Below, in pieces: positions 56,886 through 64,000 of a DNA stretch of 64,000 bases (positions are counted from its first letter, which is position 1; every line of letters begins with the position of its first letter). Made by a program: the position numbers and the translations under genes. The DNA is from Ilyonectria destructans (lineage: Eukaryota > Ascomycota > Sordariomycetes > Hypocreales > Nectriaceae): the NCBI GenBank assembly GCA_020740775.1, contig JAHEWK010000023.1:682001-746000 (forward strand). The letters run 5' to 3'. The notes beneath the pieces were generated by a model, which worked only from the letters and a program-made list of their open reading frames with translations, did no database searches and was not told the DNA's origin.

Positions 56886-56896
56886 TTCCAACTCTG

Positions 56897-57322
56897 GGTG
56901 GCTAGAGGAGACACAGCAAAAAAACTACCCTAACCTGAGCAAAATGGCCGTGGATATACTGTCAATTCCTGCAATGTCTGCCGAGCCTGAACGACTCTTC
57001 TCTGGGGCGAAGATAACGATTACGGACCGTCGAAATCGACTTGGGGGTGATGTAATTGAAGCATTGGAGTGCTCGAAGTCATGGTTTGGGATTCGAGATT
57101 TTCAAGGTGATGATATTTTAGCCACGGCAGGTGAATAATGAAGGTCACGTGTAATATATGGGATATATTGTTACACTGCCAATATATTGGATTCTTGGCA
57201 ATACAATACAATATCGGCCATGTTCATATTGGGTAATACAATATGCACCCCCTGACGATACAATAATATTGCGAGGGGTCCATATTGCCAATATACGTAT
57301 TGTTTATATTATTAGCAACACT
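56897..57322 (+). pseudogene. hAT5 relic, 3' end
   Basis: The frame beginning at the edge of hAT1 copy 2 reads WLEETQQKNYPNLSKMAVDI, then LSIPAMSAEPERLFSGAKIT and ends DDILATAGE with a stop at 57136-57138. It is the dimerisation end of another hAT transposase. The following 180 bp is filled with CAATAT words and ends AGCAACACTG at about 57322, the probable terminus of that element. The rest of the transposase is missing. Confidence 0.75.
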
Positions 57323-57329
57323 GCCCCCG

Positions 57330-59321
57330 CCGAAGCGGCAGCAACTCGGGAACTGGATGTGGCCAGTTGACTGTCTCAGGCCCGGCACCCGCTGGCCGGC
57401 GGAAGCGTGAAGTGGGAGCGACAGCTGGCATCGATCAGTATCTGTTTGATCTGGCATCCGACACGCCTTATACCGTGCAGTTCTACTACTTTGTTGTGTC
57501 GAGCACCTCGCAGAATACCTGCTGGATCGAGGGGTTCTTTGGCAACGAGGAACCATTCATCACGTCTGACTTCTTGAGTGTCACTTCGCAATGGGTCCTA
57601 GTCGTCCAGTCGGTCAGGATCAGTGCCAGCACGGCAAACTTCCGGTTCCTCATCACATGCACCAATGGCGGCACATCTGTCATCTACATCGACCAGATTT
57701 TCGTCTCCAACCTGGTCACGCCTGCGAACATCGACTCGTTCGTCATCGACTACGACGCCGCTCAGCTTGCGAGTGGTGTATCGAGCCTCCCAGTTCCTAC
57801 AGAGACTGCTGCCACCGGTGTAGTCACTCCAGTCACTCCAGTTAATCCGGCAACGTCGTCTGCTTCAGACTTGGGTCCGAATCCCATCACCCCTGGCGGA
57901 GATGGCGAATCAACATCGGTCTCTTCAACAACTGTTCCCTCGACTTCGACGACTACGAGCGGCTGCCCTGTCGGCGTTGCAGTTCCCGGTGCTTGCTACG
58001 ACGCGACGCCAACGGCCGAAGGTTCTTGGTGCAACAAGCGGGCCTTTATCGATGGTCCCAACACCTACACCGTCTCGAGGGATCTCTACCCAGACCAGTC
58101 TAGGGTAGAGAAGTGCGCCTTCATCTGCCAGCTCGACCCCAACGGCAAGGCCTTTGTCTGGGACTTTTCCGTCGGCCCGAGTCAGTGCAAGTTCAGTACT
58201 GTCGTCCTGGCTGAAGCCGGCCTCGTCGAATTCACCAACGCCCCTAATCGCTGGTTTGATATCGGATGCTACAACAGAGGTCGCTTCGAGAAGACCTTCC
58301 TCGTTGACAAGGAATGGTACCCCTGGCAGACCAACTGGATACAGTGTCAAGCCGTCTGCGCAAACATGCCAGATCGCTGCGGCTCATCAGCGTACGACCA
58401 AGCAAGCGACCGATGCCTTTTCTCGACTCACTCTATCACTGACTCACAGTTCGAGGTGGGCAACGGCCAAGGATACTTGGATTGGACCGACGCATCATGC
58501 GTTGCGTGTCCTACTTGCACCGAGGAGGTACGCTCTACGTCTACCGCGCCTTCATATCCTACTAGAACTTGTTCCTTCGTCCATGGAGAAGTTTGTGAAA
58601 GGAACACCGATATTGGGGATAGCCTCGTTTGCGGCCGGGTTGGCTGGCTGCAAGGAGGCGGCTACGAGGTATCCAAGACGGACTACCCATACCAAGAATC
58701 CGAGGAGCAATGCGCCGCCCACTGCTCAAAGGAGCCTCTCTGCCAATATTCTGGATTCAATCCTATCAATAAATAGTGCTACTGGATGAATGGAAATCTT
58801 GATGGCGCACGCTTTAGCACCATGAACGATCCCAATTGGCAGTCCATCTGGAGCGACCTGGCATGCTGGAGCTGCCCAAGCTGTTCCGACGCCCTCGCTT
58901 CGCCCACGCCGGCCAATCCTCAGGCAACATGCGGGTTGACCAACGGTGATGGCTGTACTTTCAAGTCGTCCTCTTCAATTTCAGGCCTCACCTGCCTTGA
59001 GAGAGGTGACGTTCAGGGCGTGGGCGACGATCCCGACTCCATCTTCTTCTTTGCAGATATTGCCGAATACCCCTACCAGTCTTCCGCTGAGCAGTGCGCC
59101 GCCGTTTGCGCTCAGCTAGATGACTGTGTTTCCTCCACCACGACTGGAAGACAAACACCTGCATCTTCTCACCATTCACTACTACTAGCAGTGGCTTCTC
59201 GGATTCACGCTGGAATTACGGGGCTTGGAGTGATCAGTCATGCTTCGACTGCCCTGTTTGCGGTTCCGGGTCGTCAACCACCACTACAGCCAATCCAAAT
59301 GCGGGCGGGGATCCTCAATAG
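57330..59321 (+). pseudogene. Secreted-type protein with PAN/apple-like repeats
   Basis: The frame starts without an ATG beside the hAT5 terminus. First comes a beta-rich carbohydrate-binding-like region (YTVQFYYFVVSSTSQNTCW ... VIYIDQIFVSN). A Ser/Thr/Pro linker follows, then about four Cys-rich repeats of roughly 100-130 residues with CAFICQLD, CQAVCANMPDRC, QCAAHCSKEPLCQYSGF and QCAAVCAQLDDC cores. These resemble PAN/apple modules of fungal secreted proteins. TAG at 58774-58776 breaks it where relatives would have Gln (FNPINK stop CYW). A frameshift near 59145 moves the end (WKTNTCIF ... CPVCGS) to another frame ending at 59319-59321. The signal peptide is lost. It is dead. Confidence 0.7.
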
Positions 59322-59886
59322 CAGTTTTAAATCTGAGAGGGCCGATTTACAGTCATTTAAATGAAATTTCTCTTAGTACAAAGCCATTTCGTTGTAGCAT
59401 ATTAGACTATTTAGTAATTGCCACCACTTCAACTTTTCGTCCGCGTGTATAACAAATCGTCTAATTCGCAAAATCTTTACCTAAAAGACGGAACCTAGGG
59501 AGAGTAATCTATGTATCAATGGTGTCTCAGATACCTTTGACCTTCTACGCTCCCATTGGAACTTGCTACGGGAAATTTTCCGAGGAGAGATCCACCCAAT
59601 CACCTTCGAGGCTCAGACTCACAAGCTTAGGATAGACTCACTAATAATCTTAATGGTGAACGAATATAATGGGGCCCAAGACAAAATTCGCATTGAAATA
59701 TGTACAAGCTATAGAAGTAGAAAGGAAGATTGATGCTTTGCGGTAACGACAGACATTGAACCAACTCGCTCTCAAATCCACCAACTGACCTGAAACGGCT
59801 TCGACGTGTTTCCTCTCAGGCTCTCACATTCACCCCATGCTTGTCAAAGCTTCACGCTTGCATAATCTCTTGTGCTTGGAATTAGA
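59322..59886. other. Intergenic
   Basis: No gene seen; 3' flank of the xylanase. Confidence 0.4.
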
Positions 59887-60636
<750 letters not shown>

Positions 60637-60660
60637 TTATTGGAGACGGACGAGTGGGAT

Positions 60661-60668
60661 TTTAAATA
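60661..60668 (-). promoter_or_regulatory. Putative TATA box of the xylanase gene
   Basis: TATTTAAA on the minus strand, about 100 bp upstream of the start codon. Confidence 0.4.
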
Positions 60669-61662
60669 CTTTTTCTTGTCGGTGACCTTATTGTCGTGAT
60701 CATCACACCCTTTGTCTTGGCCAAGAAAATTTGTGAGTATTCACGAAACACGTCAATTGTGATTCCCTTGCCCCGTCATCCCAAAAAGGAAGTTAGAATG
60801 AGCAGGGTATGAGCCAGCCATTGCGGTAGGCGAGAGAAGAGCCGTAGACGTGGGCACCAAGAGTTGAGATCAGCCTAATCTAAGTTAATAGCGACGACAT
60901 TATTACAAAGTTCGGGTTCTTCAGTTTCGCCCCAGGGTTGTACCCCCAATGCATTCGAGCTGAGGCAGTTAGACATAAAGTACCTAGGCGAGATGATCAT
61001 TGCCCGATCTGTGGCTCGGGATATCGGCAACGATACCGAATTTGATCTAGGGCCGGACAGCGGAGGAAGCTGGCCCGCCATCTCGAGCCAATGGGGGCCG
61101 CATAGGGCGATTGCTTCGGCAATGTCAATCCTAATAGTCTCAGCTATATTGCGGAGTAAATTTGCCTAAATGCCCTCGTGGCACGATTGCCGTGTCCATG
61201 CGTGCAAGGGGACCGTCCTTCCGAGACCCGGGCTCGTGACAGTGTGTACTTTTCAGGGAATATCCTTGGTCTAATTCGGTAGACGGCAAGCATAAACTGC
61301 ATCCGAATACGACATTGATGGGTAGAAACATGACAAAGCCTTCACGTTAGCCATTTACCCGGCCCACAACACTATATCTCGTGCTCGTGAGGAGAAAGAG
61401 GTTTCCTTTAGTCCGACCGCCGGTAAATTAGATGTTGTATGAATACTATCGTCAGGTGGTCTTATGGATAGGCACGATAATAAGCATCATAGGAGACAGG
61501 ACTTTAACCGAAGGTTTGATGTAGTATTACACGAAGAGCTACGCAAATGTGATGTATAAAAATGCTTGGCTTCAAGTGTTCAGGTCTGTCCCCATCCTTT
61601 CTATCACATCAAGCACCAACATTCTCACATTTTTCCTCATCATAGGAAACAAATTCCTCACC
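60669..61662. other. Intergenic
   Basis: No gene supported. It includes upstream sequence of both the xylanase (minus) and the esterase relic (plus). Confidence 0.4.
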
Positions 61663-62060
61663 ATGGTTAAAGTCAGCGTCGTCTTGACGTGTCTGTTTTC
61701 GCAGACACTGGGTGCTGGCCTAGTCCCGAGACAGAGCTGCCCGCCCATCCACGTCTTTGGAGCCCGGGAGACGACTGCCCTCCTGGATACGGCTCAGCAG
61801 GCACCGTTGTCAACTTGATCCTCAATTCGAACCCAGGTGCGACTTCTGAGGCCATTGCCTACCCCGCTTGTGGTGGGCAGAGTAGCTGTGGAGGCATCAG
61901 CTACGCGAACTCGGCGGTGACTGGTACGAATGCTGTTGATTCTGCGGTGAACTCGTTCAACAGTCGATGCCCAACCACAAAGTTGGTTCTGGTTGGGTAT
62001 TCCCAAGTAAGTGGACTTCTTGTGTTTGATATCAATAGGATATCCACGGCGGCCTTTGGG
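61663..62060 (+). pseudogene. CE5 acetylxylan esterase/cutinase-like relic
   Basis: Starts with a secretion signal (MVKVSVVLTCLFSQTLGAG) and CPPIHVFGARETT, the CE5 N-terminus. One base is lost at about 61776-61780, after which PPGYGSAGTVVNLILNSNPG, YPACGGQSSCGGISYANS and the nucleophile motif VLVGYSQ follow in a new frame. A GTAAGT at 62007 starts the conserved intron, but the remaining exons (with the catalytic Asp and His) are not found after the MITE at 62063-62293. In the family the enzyme removes acetyl groups from xylan or hydrolyses cutin outside the cell. It is inactive here. Confidence 0.8.
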
Positions 62061-62062
62061 TA

Positions 62063-62293
62063 CGGTCGCACATTACCACATGGGTGACATAACCCTTTTG
62101 GGAAGCCTCAACCATGTGGAAATACTTAGTAATTTTGTGGACCCTTGCAAGACTACAGTACCGCACACTATCCGGAAGGTATCTCTTCATTTAGATGGCA
62201 TAGCCCCATATAAAAACGCCGAAAGCCTATGTGCGAAATAGCTCCAGTCATTTTCGTACATGGTTTTGTCACCCATGTGGTAATGTGCGACCG
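62063..62293. mobile_element. MITE (231 bp) with TA target duplication
   Basis: Terminal inverted repeats of about 28 bp start CGGTCGCACATTACCACATG. The complement ends at 62293, and TA flanks both sides (62061-62062 and 62294-62295). It is a Tc1/mariner-type MITE inserted in what was the esterase intron. Confidence 0.9.
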
Positions 62294-62519
62294 TATTTGG
62301 GGGCGGATTCAGCGGCTTAGCGCCACAACGCCGCCAAATCGCGTCCGTGCCTCAACGACTGCGAATATTACCCCCTCTCCACGGCCAGCCGGCTAAATGC
62401 AATTCCTATGTAATCGAGGGTCTGCATCTTACGCAGTAACCGGGAACCTGCTTAAAAGACAGAGATTGTAGATTATCAATCAATTAATTAAAACCTCTAC
62501 AGATGCCGCTGATCTCTCT

Positions 62520-64000
62520 TCACTTCTTCGTCTTCTGTACAGTTAGCCGGGCCTTTCTATTAGCTCGGAGGAACTTGCAGAGCTGGTCAATTGAGTGGCC
62601 CATCTGCTGCTGCTGCAGGCTTATGGCGTGCGTCGCAGCCTCCTCGCTTATACGCCGAGCCTGTGCTATACGGCGAATCTCCTTGATGATCTCAAGCCGT
62701 AGAGAGTACCACTGCACCTCGCTCTGCTGCCCGCCCGCCACCGGCTTCCCCAGCGGCTATCGAGAGTAGCAATAGCTTGTTGGCCTCGTAGCCCGACTGT
62801 CCACTCTCTCCATAAGTCCCTAACTGTCTTAACCTCCCGGAACATACGATGCTGTGGCGGTCTTTCCAGTCCTGGGGTTACTGAGCGGCTATTGCTGCTA
62901 TTGCTCGAGCAAGCTGTTGTATACTGGCGCTGGGCCTCTTTAGCAGCAGCAGCTGTAAGTGCTGGTGCTGGCGCTGGCGGCGGCGCTGGTGCTAGTTGTA
63001 GCTGCAGGAGGCCATGGGTAGCGGCTGTCTTAAGCTGAAAGGTAACGCCAGTTGAGAAGAGCGACTGGAGCTGTAAGGTCTGCTCCCCGACTCCCTGAAG
63101 CTCAGCTTGTAAGTCGGCTCTTAGATCCGCCCTGAGGTCGGCCCGTAGTCTAGTAATCCTCGTATCGTTGCGGGCATCGACGGACTGGAGGTAGTCTGCA
63201 AGAGCTGGAACGGCTTGGGCTAGTAGGGCTAGCTGGCTTGGCCTCTCGCCCTCTTTTTGCACGAGGGCTGATACCTCTTGTGCGAACTGCAAGTAGGCCT
63301 CATGCTGGAAGACTGGGTGGTTCCAAACTGGACTATCTGGGAACTGCTTGATCAGGAAGACTGAGTCTTGTAGGATAACCTCGCGTAGATACGAGAGCAG
63401 ATTCGTAAGCCCCATAGCCGCAAGATCGTTAATCTGATCAGGAGTAGGGCCGAACTGGCCCTTCCAACGGTCGAGGTCTGGCCAGATCATAGAGAGGAGG
63501 GTATCCGGCGGCACAATACTAGCACGGCGTATCTCGAAACACCCCTTCTGGGGTAGATGCCCGGCCATGGTGCGCATGAACTTGCGAGGCAGAGAGTTCA
63601 GGTAGCAGCCGATCATCTGCTCCTGGTTCCAGCGGCCGGCGCGGCGAATCTGGTCCTCGCTGATTCCCTTGAGCTCGGCTGTTTTCGCCCCCGAGCTCCG
63701 GCCAACATGCGTCTTCTTCCTTGAGGCGATGCCGGCATATGCAAACGCCTTGACAACCCAGTCCCGCTGCGAGTCATACGAGAGGGCGGCTGTATGGTCA
63801 CCCCCACTCCCGCTCCCTTTGATCAGCCGGGTATCATACCACGCAGACCGCTGGCTAAGGACTAGAAACGGCTCATCGGCAGCTATATCCCACCGGTAGA
63901 GGAGGTAGAACGCAAGGCCGCCCAGCATGCAGATAACCGGGTTCTTGTTCCGGAGGGCCCCGGCTGTCTCGAGGCGGCCGTGCTGGTTCTGTTTCCCAGC
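62520..64000 (-). pseudogene. Crypton-like Ndc10/GCR1_C protein, partial and frameshifted
   Basis: The minus-strand frame enters at the window edge and reads EPFLVLSQRSAWYDTRL, SRKKTHVGRSSGAKTAELKG, RRAGRWNQEQMIGCYLNSLP and FMRTMAGHLPQKGCFEIRRA. These belong to the Ndc10/CBF3-type domain of Crypton tyrosine recombinases. A coiled region with repeated RADL units follows (about 250 residues on). Then comes the GCR1-type C-terminal domain (REVKTVRDLWREWTVGLRGQ). Near 62715-62745 one base shifts the frame: EVQWYSLRLEIIKEIRRIAQ continues in the other frame to a stop at 62520. The 5' end lies outside. Cryptons move by tyrosine recombination without TIRs. The shift suggests it is defective, unless it is a sequence error. 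Confidence 0.8.

Larger units (their letters stand above)
53560..56896 (+). mobile_element. hAT1 transposon, copy 2
   Basis: 3,337 bp in plus orientation, starting CAGGGTTGGAAATCG and ending with the complement of CAGAGTTGGAAATCG. It corresponds to copy 1 at 3510-6954 without length change from about 53636 to 56896. The left array is 108 bp shorter. Flanking 8-mers (cccagtac and ggtggcta) do not match, and exchanging flanks with copy 1 does not restore a duplication. Confidence 0.9.

Noticed and set aside
3510..56896. Inversion of the 47-kb interval between the two hAT1 copies
   Set aside because: Re-pairing the four 8-base flanks as an inversion predicts does not produce matching target duplications.
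62666..63928. Starship captain (DUF3435 tyrosine recombinase)
   Set aside because: The motifs are those of Ndc10/GCR1_C Crypton-type proteins, and no other Starship cargo genes or captain were seen.

Overview
The window looks like a transposon-rich, accessory stretch of a filamentous ascomycete genome (probably Pezizomycotina; the order cannot be fixed from sequence alone). The signs are short GT-AG introns of about 47-120 bp with CTNAC-like branch points, two Zn2Cys6 regulators, a bZIP factor, a CYP52-type P450, a GMC alcohol oxidase, a GH11 xylanase, and many decayed copies of fungus-specific families (chitin synthase myosin-motor domain, OrsD-like, NmrA-like, tannase, HET, NACHT-type WD40).

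Layout. 0-3.5 kb: a short bZIP gene and fragments of a WD40 protein and an unrecognised protein. 3.5-7.0 kb: an intact hAT transposon (hAT1 copy 1) abutting a decapitated amino-acid permease. 7.5-14 kb: a pogo/Fot1-type relic, a class V/VII-like chitin-synthase motor-domain relic, an OrsD-like fragment, an ankyrin/ZZ fragment and a copia-like gag relic. 14-18.3 kb: a hAT element (hAT2) with one in-frame stop, carrying a TA-flanked MITE. 18.8-20.2 kb: an NmrA-like pseudogene and a solo LTR. 20.4-25.4 kb: a 4,955-bp element with 36-bp terminal inverted repeats and three genes (a DUF3716-like Cys protein, an HTH plus DDE integrase-core protein and an unknown protein). This is the most novel-looking object in the window. 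25.6-30.9 kb: hAT3, disrupted by an intact hAT4, both with perfect 8-bp target duplications.

31-38 kb: repeats, solo LTRs and the remains of a tannase/feruloyl esterase, a gentisate-dioxygenase-like cupin and an alcohol oxidase. 38.7-51.9 kb is the only block dominated by intact host-type genes: two convergent Zn2Cys6 regulators, a CYP52-type P450 and a long-chain alcohol oxidase, with a HET-protein fragment between the last two. P450 plus alcohol oxidase would give the first two steps of terminal (omega) oxidation of alkanes or fatty acids, and a 25-bp direct repeat with a CCG-N4-CGG palindrome lies upstream of the P450.

52-64 kb: APH-like and ankyrin relics, hAT1 copy 2 (inverted relative to copy 1, same transposase), a third hAT relic, a PAN/apple-like secreted-protein pseudogene, an intact GH11 xylanase, an acetylxylan-esterase/cutinase relic next to a TA-flanked MITE, and a Crypton-like Ndc10/GCR1 protein running off the right edge.

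Several host genes are broken by a single stop codon one C-to-T step away from a likely Gln or Trp codon in a CpA context. This resembles RIP-type mutation, but it is an inference. Exon boundaries were worked out by hand from splice motifs and family similarity.
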